A stretch of DNA of 64,000 bases. It comes from Mytilinidion resinicola. Lineage: Eukaryota > Ascomycota > Dothideomycetes > Mytilinidiales > Mytilinidiaceae. Under the pieces are notes generated by a model, which ran no database searches, was not told the DNA's origin, and was given only the letters and a program-made list of their open reading frames with translations. Made by a program: the position numbers and the translations under genes. The stretch covers positions 1,076,202 to 1,140,201 of the forward strand of contig NW_022985454.1 of NCBI RefSeq assembly GCF_010093595.1. Reading direction: 5' to 3'. Shown here piece by piece: positions 1 through 10,192 of this stretch. The stretch's first letter is position 1; each line of letters opens with the position of its first letter.

Positions 1-3000
1 TGCGTAGAGTTTTGCTTTTTATAGCAGTTTTAGCACAGTGCGGATATACTCTAGGTATTTAGTTCGGTTCCGGCTGTAAATTAGAATATTATCTAGGTAG
101 GCAGTATAGAAAATATTAAAATACTTTTATAAAGTATTGTTTATAAATTATTAGAACGTTATAGGGGCTCTAGTAAGCCTAAACGGTATTACTAAGGTTT
201 TAAACAGTTCTAGTTAGGTTTAGAACATAGTAAGCTATTCTTAACCCTTTTTTATATATAGGTTGTTAAAGGCAGATATAATATTAATTTTTATAAAGTA
301 CTTTATCCTTTTTAGGTTGCTTAAGGTTTCCTTTATTAATAGTAGCAGGTAGCGGTCCTTAACTATTATAGTATTTAGCGCTTAGTAGCTAACGCAGAAG
401 CAGAGGCCTTCTCTAGGCTTTTTTATAAATAATATAGGTAACGCGGCAGGTAAAAAGCTAGGGCGGATAAATCCTTTCTTTAGATTATCTGCTACCTATT
501 CTTTTAGAGCTATTAGCTTATTATAGAATATTAGGTATAAGGGTCTAAAAAAGGGTGTTTTTCCTTTTTTTAACTTAATCTTATAGTTATATAGGCGGTG
601 CAGTAGCAGGCAGTTAGCGTTTTTAGGCGAAAAAATATTAGTAAACTTTTATAGTTCTTTAGGCAGGCGGTCTAGGTTAAAGCCCTTCTTTTTAAATAGG
701 ATATAGTTAATATTATCTAGTAATATAGAGAAGAGTTTATATCCTCTTTATAGGTAGGCGCTATATACGCGTAAGGAAACGGGTGCTATATTCTTTTTTT
801 CTAGGTTTTTTAGTGCAGGCGGCAGGTACTCCAGGCGGTTCTTCTTTAGAATATTAGCAATTTCTTATACACGCGTTGCTCTTTACGGCACGTTATAGTA
901 TTTATAATAGTACTAGCTTATAAACTATAGCGTATTATAGGACTAGTCCGGTACAGGATTATACAGGCGTAGCTACAGAATTCCTAGAATAATCGGGTGA
1001 TAACTTAGTTTGGTTACCCCTATTTAAACAGTCTCTAAATATTTATTTATCTATAATTAAACCTAAATAGTATAGGCTACTTTACCCGCTTTAGAATTGC
1101 CTCTATCGGCTAGTTCTAGGTAAAAAAGGTACTTAAGCGGAATTATTAGAATATAGTAATACTTTACCTAGTTTTTATTAACTAGCGCTTTCCCTTTATA
1201 GCTACTATTAATTATACTATACGCTAGAATACTCTAGCCCTAGTATTCTAAACGTGTAGGTATAATTAACAAGTTAGCTTTTATAACCTATTCCTCTTTA
1301 ATAGTTATCCCTTAAATAGCAGCAGCGGATACTTATATAGTGCGCAGTATATAAGCCTAGCTATAACCTATATTAGGCTTAATCCTTTTATTAAAGTAAA
1401 AAATAGGGAAAAAGCGGGTTTTAGTAGTATCCGGGTTCTATATTTAGTAGAGGGCGGTAAAAGGCTCTGGGAGGACGCGTTTTTATAAACAGGGCGGGAG
1501 CGGATAAAGTATTTATTAGGCTAAGGGCAGTTATAGATAAAGTATTTTTTAGATCTATAATAGTAATATTCCTTTCTTTTATATTAAGTTAAGCAACCTC
1601 TTAAAAAATCTATTAGGTTTCCAGAAACTTCTATAATTTTTATAGCGCCGGACGCTCTTAGTAATAACTAGGGTATAGCAGTTTGCGTTCCTATAGGAAC
1701 AGGTGTTTCCTAATAGGTTTAATTTATATTAGTATATATTCTTAGGGTTATAGTAGTAGATACTTTATATTATTTGCAGCAGTTATTTAGGTTTTAAAGA
1801 AACTTTATAAATATATAGTACTCTCTGCTAGGGGGTTTATAGTAAAGTAGTATTCCCTTTAGTTTATAGTTAACAGCTTCTTCTAAAAGGGTTAGTAGAG
1901 CTTTTTTAGAAAGCTCTTTTTCTAAAGCTAGGCGTTGGAATTTAGTAAGAAAAACGCTAAATTCTTTATTATTCTAGCGGAGGCGGAATAGTTTAGTATA
2001 GAAGTTGCGGACTTAGTTAGGGTTTCTATATACTTATTCTAAGAGTTCTAGAATAGCTTTAAAATCGGGTAGTTAATAGTTTCCTTCTATAATATACAGC
2101 AGGACTTAGGCGTACAGGTTTCTACTTAGATAACTATTTATATAGGATATTTAGCTTTAGAAGTTAGGGAAGCAGTTTTAGTTAATAGTTATTTTCTTAT
2201 AGATTTAAGAAAGGAAGCGGCAGAGGTTCTTTTGGTTACCCGTAAACTTATTAAAGTTAGGTTATTTTTTAGAAAGCCGGGCAGGGGTAGTAGATATATT
2301 AGAAGTAGACGGAGGCGTTTATACTATATTAGCTATATTTCCTTTAGTTAGTATTTACAGTATTAGGGTTTACAAGGCGGTGCAAACAGTAGGTATAGCT
2401 ATATTAATTGCTCTCTGTCTTTTAGTAAGGGCTAAAGCTAGTTTATCTATAAGCTCTTTTATCTCTTCTTTCTAGTATTTACGGACAGCTTATAATTATG
2501 CCTTTAGTTAGTCGCTCTATTATTTATATTCCTTAATTTCTAATTCTAGGGCTTATATACGGAGTGCGGCTTAGTAGTTTTTAGTAAGGCTTTCCTAGGC
2601 GGTATTAATATATTTGTATATTTGGCGGCAGTACTTATACTATTTATATACGTGGTTAGTAATATAGGCGGCGAACGCGGATTTACTATCCGGCAGAACT
2701 AAAGAAAAAAAGTAGGATATTAGGTTGGCGGTGTAGGTAGATAGCTAGGTAGGTAAGGAGCTATATAATATTACAGTCTCGGGCGGCAGGATTGCCCTAG
2801 CTAGCTCGGGCAGGTAGGTAGAAGTAATAACTAAATTTACTACGTGTTCTATAATACACAGCAGGTAGGCGGGTTAAATAATAAGACGTAGCTTAAGGAG
2901 CTATAAAAAGGCAGGGCGGCGGTCGGCAGGTATACTCCTGCTAAGGCTCGTATAGGCCCTTGTAATAAGGCCTCTCGCCGGGTCCTAATATTACGTGTTA

Positions 3001-3036
3001 CGCTGTGCAGTAAGCTTTACTATTTAAGCCGTAACA
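1..3036 (-). mobile_element. Ty3/Gypsy LTR retrotransposon G5 (partial, RIP-degraded)
   Basis: Minus-strand Gypsy element cut by the left window edge. Near 58-110 the minus strand reads AYLDNILIYS, the reverse-transcriptase active site with the second Asp changed to Asn. A gag-like stretch lies at about 1780-2350 (minus): it reads LLE-VYRNPN followed by KEFSVFLTKFQRLALEKELS, the usual retrotransposon gag helix pattern, with stops where Gln is expected. The right boundary is placed at the GTAACA that ends at 3036 (TGTTACGGC on the coding strand, an LTR start); beyond it G1 gag homology resumes. The 5' LTR must lie in about 2600-3036, but its inner end is not resolved because no second LTR is in the window. 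Frames are full of TAG/TAA, so it is inactive. Confidence 0.7.
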
Positions 3037-4438
3037 ATTACTCCTGTAATATTATTAGTTAGCTGCTTAATAGCGTTATACTATTTTTTTTTATTTAAAG
3101 GTTCCTTAATTTCTAGTAACTTTACCGTAAAATTAGCGTTATAATAGTTGTCTAAAAGGTCCTTATTATCCTCGCTATTTGCTACTGCAACTATTTTAGT
3201 TTTTTTAGGTTTTTTTTAAATAGTAGCCTATTGCTTATTTATTTAACTTATAAGTTATATAGTTATTATTATAGTATGCCGTTTATAATATAAATGCGTA
3301 ATTATCCGTTTTTACTACTATAGCTATAGTGCGCATTTCTTTGCCTTTTTTGCACGTATTTTTATAGTGTCCCTTTTTTTCGCAGTTAAAGCACGTACCG
3401 TTTTCTTAGTAGTTCTACTTTATCTTATTATTATGTTTTTTAGGTTTTTACCTTTATTTTATGCGTTTTTTAGCTATATTAATCTCTATAGCTTCCCCTA
3501 TATACTGCGTAATACTAGGTTTTTACTTCCGTATAGTTTAGTATAGCTTAAGGAACTATTTTCCTATTTTTTCCATCCGTTATTCGTACTATCGGTTGTT
3601 AATTCTTATTACTATATTAATTATACTTCTAAGGTCTAAAGGTTTCTTAACTTAGGTAATCTCGTCTTTAACGTTGTTCTTAAGGCTTTAGTAATATTAT
3701 GCTATTAAAGCTTTTTTCCCCTATACTAGCCTTAATACTACTTACTAAAACTTAAAGATATATTAACTTATAAAGCTTTACTATTTAAGGCTCTCTATTT
3801 ATTATTTTATAGTTCGCATTTTATTAATATTTTTAAATATATTTTAGAGCGCTTTTTTAAAGTTTTAGTAGTTACTAAATATAGTGTTTATTTCTAGCTT
3901 TCTATTAGCGGGGTTACTTTTACTAAGTTAATTTTCTAGTGTCGGATTAACCTAGTTAAAAGCGGCGTTTTTTTTAGGAAGGTTGCGGCTATACAAACTT
4001 TATCCGCTTTAAATAGGACCTTATTTGCTTGCAAATATAAATTTATTTAGGTTATAAAGGCTTTTAAGGTTTCGCGTTTTTCTTTAAACTTCTTTAGTTT
4101 ATTTATTTTAAACTAGCTAGTGCGGGATATTGCTTTTTTTATAGCAATTTAGAGGTTTCCTTATATAGCCTCGACTTTTTCGTTTTTTATCTATATTTGC
4201 TGCTAAAGTACTGCTATATTATTATTTTTAGTTTTTTCTGCTAACTTTAGCGTTTAAATCCAATTTAAAAGTAGTTATATTCTATTTATAATATTGCTTA
4301 TTATGGCGATTAAACCTAAAAATATACTTACTAAAGGCGTTGCTAGTGCTATATTAACTATATACTTAACTTATTAGAGTAGTATTTATAATATAATATT
4401 TTGTCCTATTTAATATATATTTAAGTTTGCGACTATAG
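3037..4438 (-). mobile_element. G1 chromovirus copy A, gag/leader fragment
   Basis: Minus-strand fragment of the same Gypsy family as copies B and C: its reverse complement matches the gag of both (for example 8320-9500 and 24340-25500). It contains the gag C-terminus, the leader and the last 50-60 bp of a 5' LTR. The left end is cut by element G5 inside gag, and the right end stops within the LTR where the plus-oriented LTR of copy C starts. It is the outermost (oldest) G1 layer visible on this side. In-frame stops are frequent. Confidence 0.75.
3352..3393 (-). other. intact CCHC zinc knuckle of G1 gag (copy A)
   Basis: The minus strand reads CFNCEKKGHYKNTC, a perfect C-X2-C-X4-H-X4-C nucleic-acid-binding knuckle of retroviral-type gag. 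The same motif is destroyed in copy B (9110-9151) and copy C (25141-25182), so this copy shows the ancestral residues. Confidence 0.9.
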
Positions 4439-5413
4439 TATTATAAGCACGCTCTATTAATAAAATATAGGAAAGTCTAACTGGCAGTAAGAAGACCAAG
4501 CTAAAGTATTAGAGTTAGGCTAGAATAACAACTATTAGTGGTTTTATTACGGGACAGCGGTTATATAAAAGGAATTAAAGAAATTAGTTAAGTCTTTATA
4601 AAGGAAGGAATTAAGCAAAGACGGCAATTTCCCAACTTTCTTAAAAGTAAAGTTTTATATTTAAGAACACAATTTTTACCCTTTAAATAGTTGTGTTTAT
4701 TTTAAGATTCTTGTAACGGGTCGTCTCTTCTATACCTTCTAAGTGTTACACACTAAGGCAGGGTATAGGGCAAGTCGTCGTCGGGGTGCGATAGTCTTTA
4801 AAAGGTGAGGCAATAATCAATTAGGATGCAAGACGGGGTTGTTACTTCCAATAGGTAGTATTGAAGTCTTAAGTTGAACACGAGGTTCCTATCTATGCAA
4901 AGGAGCGTCCTTATATATAAGAAGTCCGTCCTACGAAATCTGTTTGCTCGTTCTGCTCTCAGAGCTCGTAGCCCTCGAGCGCCTCGAGCCCGACGAGCGC
5001 TCGCTCGGCTCTATGCTTACTTCTCTCTGCGAGCTTGACGAGCCATCACGTGACCCTGTCCTCGTGATGTCCTATTCTTAGATCGTTCCCATCCACCAGC
5101 AGTCCGTGGGGGAATCCAGGATCCCTATGCGTCCTACACGTGACCCCCTTGGTCCCGTGACCTGGTTCTGCGTAATCAGTCTTATCTGCTTGCTTGTCTC
5201 CGCGAGTGCCTCTGCGCTCGGGTTGTTCGTATTACGGGTTGTAACAATTCTTTAGTACTTATACTATTAGAAAGTGACTTTATCTTTACCTTTTACCTTT
5301 TAACTTTACTATTAACTTTATAATTAGATAAACCCCTAATAGTTTTATACGCATATATAACTATACCTATAGTTAGGGACTTAAATATATATTAGATAGG
5401 ATAAAATATTATA
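4439..5413 (+). repeat. 5' LTR of G1 copy C (contains a G2 solo LTR)
   Basis: Starts TATTATAAGCAC (ancestral TGTTATAAGCAC) and ends near AAATATTATA. It aligns with the LTRs at 5580-6055, 23831-24305 and 39423-39919 once the 535-bp insertion and one TSD copy are removed. This copy is diverged in its first 270 bp. Confidence 0.75.
4712..5246 (-). repeat. solo LTR of Gypsy family G2, with TSD ATTCT
   Basis: A 535-bp block starting TGTAACGGG and ending GGTTGTAACA, flanked by ATTCT at 4707-4711 and 5247-5251. It is the reverse complement of the 5' LTR of the element at 58837-59376, which shows that it is an LTR and that the internal region has been lost by LTR-LTR recombination. It is GC-rich and much less mutated than its host LTR. 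Confidence 0.9.
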
Positions 5414-5579
5414 CTATAAATACTATTCTAATAAGTTAAGTATTTAGTTAATATAGCACCGGTAATACCTTTAGTAAGTATATTCTTAGGCCTAACTACT
5501 ATAATAAGTAACGTTATAAGTAGAATACAGCTACTTTTAAATTAAATTTAAGTACTAGAATTAGCAGGAGAAATTAAGG

Positions 5580-6055
5580 TATTATAAGCACAGCCTAAAA
5601 GAAGACACCGCTAAACCTTAAAAACGAGTATTTTAAATAGGATCCGAATACTAAAGATTTTAAGGGATAAGGCAGTATAGTAGACAGAATATTACGGGAT
5701 AAAGGTTATATAATAGATTATTAGATCGAGAATAATCCTATAATCTAGATTATTAAATTAAGAATAATCCTATAATCTAAATTATAATAGATCGGATAAT
5801 CTAAAATAATCCAACAAATTTTTTAGGAGTTAGTTTTATACTTAAAATACGGTCTTTACCTTTTTAGATAGTTCGTGTTTATTATTTAATTTTTCGGTAC
5901 TTATACTATTAAAGAGCGAATTCGTTTTACTTTTTTACCTTTTAACTTTACTATTAACTTTGTAATTAGATAAACCCTTAACGGTTTATACGCTTATATA
6001 ATAATACCTATAGTTACGGGACTTAAATATATATTAAATAGGACGAAACGTTATA
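5580..6055 (+). repeat. 5' LTR of G1 copy B
   Basis: About 476 bp, from TATTATAAGCACAGCC to GACGAAACGTTATA, pairing with the 3' LTR at 23831-24305. It is followed by the same leader sequence seen after the LTR of copy C. Confidence 0.85.
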
Positions 6056-6085
6056 CTATAAATACTACTTTAATAAGTTAAGTAT

Positions 6086-6293
6086 TATTATAATAATGCT
6101 ATAAGCAGAGGTATAAAGCTTAGATAGAAGTATTAATTAGGTGCTATATATAGTATTATATAAAGGTTTAAGACGTTGTGCGTATAGCGCGAGCTTACGA
6201 GTTCTGTGCGAGATTAGGTGACGAAGCTATATAATTTAGACACGTAATCGGTAAATTATAGTAGGTAAAGTATTATAGGTAGTTACTATAATA
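6086..6293. repeat. short solo LTR related to G3, with TSD AGTAT
   Basis: A 208-bp block in the leader of copy B, starting TATTATAATAATGCTATAAGC and ending TTACTATAATA, flanked by AGTAT at 6081-6085 and 6294-6298. The empty site is seen in copy C at about 5433-5450. It matches both ends of the 346-bp G3 LTR but lacks its central CTAGACTATAAC-type repeats. Confidence 0.85.
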
Positions 6294-6412
6294 AGTATAT
6301 AGTTAATATAGTACCGGTAACGCCTTTAGTAAGTATATCCTCCGGCCCTATAACTATAATAGGCGACCTTATAAATAGAATACAGCTACTTTTAAATCGG
6401 ATTTAAGTACTA

Positions 6413-8255
6413 ACGTATTCTATAAGCGAGCCGTCCACCTAAGCAAGCCGTCTACTTTATTATAAAAACCTGCCTTAAACATTAATTACTCTATAACGCT
6501 AATAGATATTAACTATATATAACTTATAGCCTAATTTACAGCAACCTCTGCATCGTTTTTACACGTATAAATATTATGCCCTAACTTACCGCAGCGCCTA
6601 TAGCGCCGCACGATTTTATTAGAGCCTGCTCTACCTTACTGCTTTTTACTTTAAGCGTTTTTCTTAAGCCGTTAAGCAGCTATTTAAAAGCCTGCTTCTA
6701 TTATTAGAGTTCCTTCCCTCTAAATACGCTTTTTTTTGCGCGCTTTGCGCTTTATAGCGGCTTTATTTGCCTTTTAAAGGCTGGTAACAGTATCGCGCAG
6801 CAGTATAACTTAATATATTATGCTTTTAGCACCTTTAGAAAGGCTATTAAGCGAGTTAAAAATAGCTATAAGTAAGCTATTTTAATATATTTAAATATAC
6901 TTATAAATTAAAGCTAATTAAAAGCCTAGCTTAAAAGCGTTGTTTAGTGTTTTTAATTTCTATAGAGCCTCTACAGCAGTAGGCGGAGGCAATAGCGTAC
7001 GGAGCCTAATATTAAGCTTTAATAGCACTGCTTCTAGATTAAGTAGTATAAGGCCTGCGCCTTAAAAGCCTGCGCAAATATTACTTTTTATAATTAAGCT
7101 ATAGAAAGCTGCTTTAAATACTAGCAGGAACCCTAGCTTAGTAATATAGTTAATATAATAGCGCACTAAGTCCTTAATTTAGCGCCTATACGCCTTTTTT
7201 ATTAGCGTAAAGTAGCTAATATTAAGTAGCTATAGCAGGTGCGATAAATACGCTAGTATATAGAGAGTAATAATATTATTCTTTTTATAAATCTATTGGA
7301 ATTCGAGTAAAATATAGCTCTTATAGCTATTAATAATTAGCAGCCGGTGTATACCTATTATACGATCTTTTATATACGCATTAAAATAGTATAGCCAGGT
7401 AATACTAAGCTTATTTATTATCTAGCTATTATTACTTACTACTATAACCTAATCTAGTAGTATATTATTACCCTTATACTATATAGAAAAGTAGTATATA
7501 CTTATAAAGATAATAAATAGTAGAATAGCTTATCTATAGGTATTAACACCTTAGATTATTATTATCTATTTGCGATTACCTAGCTATATAAATTTTAGAT
7601 AATTACAGCGCTTAGAGCCTATTATAACTATACCTGTTAAAATAACACCTATTTAGAAGCCGGCTTTATTAAAGTTATATATATTTTTATCTAGGATACT
7701 ATACTTTGCTTTTATATTGCGTATAAGCTTAAACCAATTACTAATAGCTTTTAGATCCTCGTATAAAGCTCTTTAATAGTTGTACTTTCGATTAAATTAT
7801 ATTTCAAGCTTAGGTGTTCGCTTAACAAAGTTCTCTAGCTAGTTTTTGCTAACTTAGCCGGCGGCGCGCTTAGTAAGCAATTTGTTGGCTATTTCTCGTA
7901 CAGTATATAAGCTAGGCGGAAATCCTTGCAAATCTAGGTCGAGTATATATTAAGTGATAACTGATTTCTCTAGCTTTGAAAGCTTCTTCGAATTAGGCTT
8001 AGAATCGCGTCGTGGGGTTGTTCCAGCGCGTCGATCTCGAAGTGTGCTTCTGGGGACGTTATATGTTGTAATAGCGCGCCGTTCGCTTGTAAATTGCTGC
8101 CGATTGATTGCTGCGATAGCCATGCATATTCGACCTTCATTTTGTATTGATTGCACGTTGTGTTGTCGACGCATAGTGGTTGGAAGTTAACGCGTCGCGT
8201 TTTCGTGATGAAGTGGACGGCTCGCTTAGGTGGACGGCTCGCTTGTGGAATACGT
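6413..8255 (-). mobile_element. pogo1 (Fot1/pogo-type Tc1-mariner) copy 1
   Basis: A 1,843-bp DNA transposon in the leader of copy B, flanked by TA. Terminal inverted repeats of about 43 bp (6413-6455 and 8213-8255) begin ACGTATTC and contain two copies of a GACGGCTCGCTT-type motif. Two further copies are at 34161-36000 and 61501-63340. The size, TA target and single transposase are those of the Fot1/pogo group. Confidence 0.92.
6531..8174 (-). pseudogene. Fot1/pogo-type DDE transposase (RIP-inactivated)
   Basis: The reading frame can be followed in a single frame from ATG at 8172-8174 to a stop at 6531-6533, 548 codons, close to the 542 residues of Fot1, with no frameshift but many TAG/TAA stops. 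The N-terminus is the helix-turn-helix part: it contains ITTYNVPRSTLRDRRAG and RRDSKPNSKKLSKLE, characteristic of this family. Next comes the CENP-B-like second half (LDLDLQGFPPSLYTVREIAN, then NFVKRTPKLE and FNRKY), then the DDE core, and at the C-terminus a zinc knuckle ending RCGKLGHNIYTC. The encoded enzyme would cut and paste at TA. The first 74 codons are open; the rest is interrupted. Confidence 0.85.
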
Positions 8256-8289
8256 TAAAATTAGTAAAAGAAACAAAAAACAATAATAT

Positions 8290-9590
8290 AGCGACTTTTT
8301 AGCAGTATATACAAATGAAAAACAAAAAAGTTAAAGCTATTTAAGGAAACCTCTAAATTACTATAGGCGAAGCAACGTTTTGCACTAGTTAATTTAAAGT
8401 AAATAAACTAAAGAAATTTAAAGGAGAATAAGGAACCTTAAAAGCCTTTATAACTTAAATAAAGCTATACCTATAAGCTAATAAGGTCCTGTTTAAAGCG
8501 GATAAGGTTTATATAGCTATAACTTTTTTTAAAAACGCCGCCTTTAACTAGTTTAACCCGATACTAAAAAAATAGCTTAGTAAAAGTAACTCTGCTAATA
8601 GGAAGCCAGAAACTAATACTCTATTTAGCAACTACCGGAATTTTAAAAAAGCGCTCTAAAATATATTTAAAGATATTAATAAAATATAAACTATAGAATA
8701 ATAAATAAAAAGCCTTAAATAACAAAGCTTTACTAATTAGTATACTTTTAAGTTTTAATAGGTAGTATTTAGGCTAGTATAGGGAGAAGAAGCTTTAATA
8801 ATATAATATTACTAAGGCCTTAAAGACGACGTTAAAAATAAAATCGCCTAAGTTAAAAAACCTGCAGACCTTAAAAGTATAATTAATACGGCTACTAGAA
8901 TTAATAACCGATAGTACGAATAATAGATAGAAAAAACCGGAAAGTAAATTTTTAGACTATACTAAACTATATAAAAGCAAGACCCTAGTATAATACGGTA
9001 CTTAAAAAAAGCTATAGAAATCGACGTAGCTAAAAGGCGTACTAAAAGAAAGTGGAAACCTAAAGTATATAATAATAATATAAAGTAGAAATACTAAAAA
9101 GGCGGTATATACTTTAATTACGGTAAGAAAAAATACTATAAGAACTAGTATTATAAAGGTAAAAAAACACGCACTATAGCTATAGTAGTAAAAATAAATA
9201 GTTACGTATTTATATTATAGACGGTATACTATAATAATAACTATATAATTTATAAGTCTAATAAATAAGTAACGGGCTACTACCTAAAGCAGCTAAAAGA
9301 AACTAGGACGGTTATAGTAGTAAATAGCAAAAATAATAAAAACCTTCTAAATAATTATTATAATACCGACTTTACGTATAGTTTACCTAAAATTAAAAAA
9401 CCTTTAAATAAAAAAGAATAGCACGACGCTATTAAGTAGTTAATAGACGATATTATAGAAATAATTAAGCTTATTAAGGAAATAAAAAAATTGCTATTTA
9501 AAAATAAAAACGTACTAAATAACGAAGAAGCCTAATAATTTAAGGTTAGCTAGCTATTAATAGAAGCTTAAAAAAGGAGGGTAGTTAAGC
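8290..9590 (+). pseudogene. gag of G1 copy B
   Basis: Capsid/nucleocapsid region, aligned with gag of copy C (24340-25560) and the reverse complement of copy A. The frame is closed every few codons by TAA/TAG. The zinc knuckle at 9110-9151 reads Y-F-N-Y-GKKK-Y-YKN-stop-Y: all three Cys and the His have become Tyr, exactly what C-to-T changes of TGC/TGT and CAC/CAT would give. The C-terminal end of the gag region is followed by the Mutator-like insertion at 9599. Confidence 0.8.
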
Positions 9591-9821
9591 TACTTATAGG
9601 GCGCTGCTAAATGTACACCCTATATTTACTTGGTGTACACCCCTTTTCTACTCCGTATACACCCTTCTTACGTCTGATCTTCTGATTGGTCCGGAGGGCT
9701 CGGAGGAAGCTCCGGCGCTTAATTCTCACGCGCATCTATATGAAATAGGAAGGCTGTACAGCCTCACTATTTTATTGTGCATTCTTACCGTTTCCGTGAG
9801 GCTATATATATAGGCCAGCTA

Positions 9822-9903
9822 CACGTAAGGCCTCACGTGAGGCCGTACGTAAGGCCGTACGTGAGGCCGTACGTAAGGCCGTACGTGAGGCCGTACGTGA
9901 GGC
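9822..9903 (+). repeat. 12-bp tandem repeat, subterminal in the MULE
   Basis: About six head-to-tail units of GTACGTRAGGCC, where R alternates between A and G. The array lies about 125 bp inside the left inverted repeat and downstream of the transposase stop. The unit contains ACGT palindromes. Six-frame translation gives a meaningless VRPYVRPY repeat. Confidence 0.9.
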
Positions 9904-10192
9904 TACTTATAGTAAGGCTGTGCAGCATACCCGTTTTACTATGCATACTTCCCGTTTCCTACAGTGTATATAGGCCGTTGTATTGCTACCTACGTGCCTA
10001 CGTGCCTATAAGCATGCCAAAACAGTCAAATCCTCACCTTATTACGGCCTCTCTGCATTAAACCTGGCCCCCCTACATCGCCGCCGCGCCTTCCTGGCTA
10101 TCCTAATCCATCAACCCCTCTATATACTGCTCGTACAATGCCATCTAACGTTAGAGCTCCTCATAAGGAAGCAGCGCTGGCGCTGCCTAAGG

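Noticed and set aside
9822..9903. CRISPR-like or direct-repeat array
   Set aside because: Units are contiguous with no unique spacers, and the host is a fungus; it is a simple tandem repeat.
9777..10061. 94-residue open frame with VRPYVRPY repeats
   Set aside because: Translation of the 12-bp tandem repeat of the MULE, antisense and downstream of its transposase; no coding evidence.
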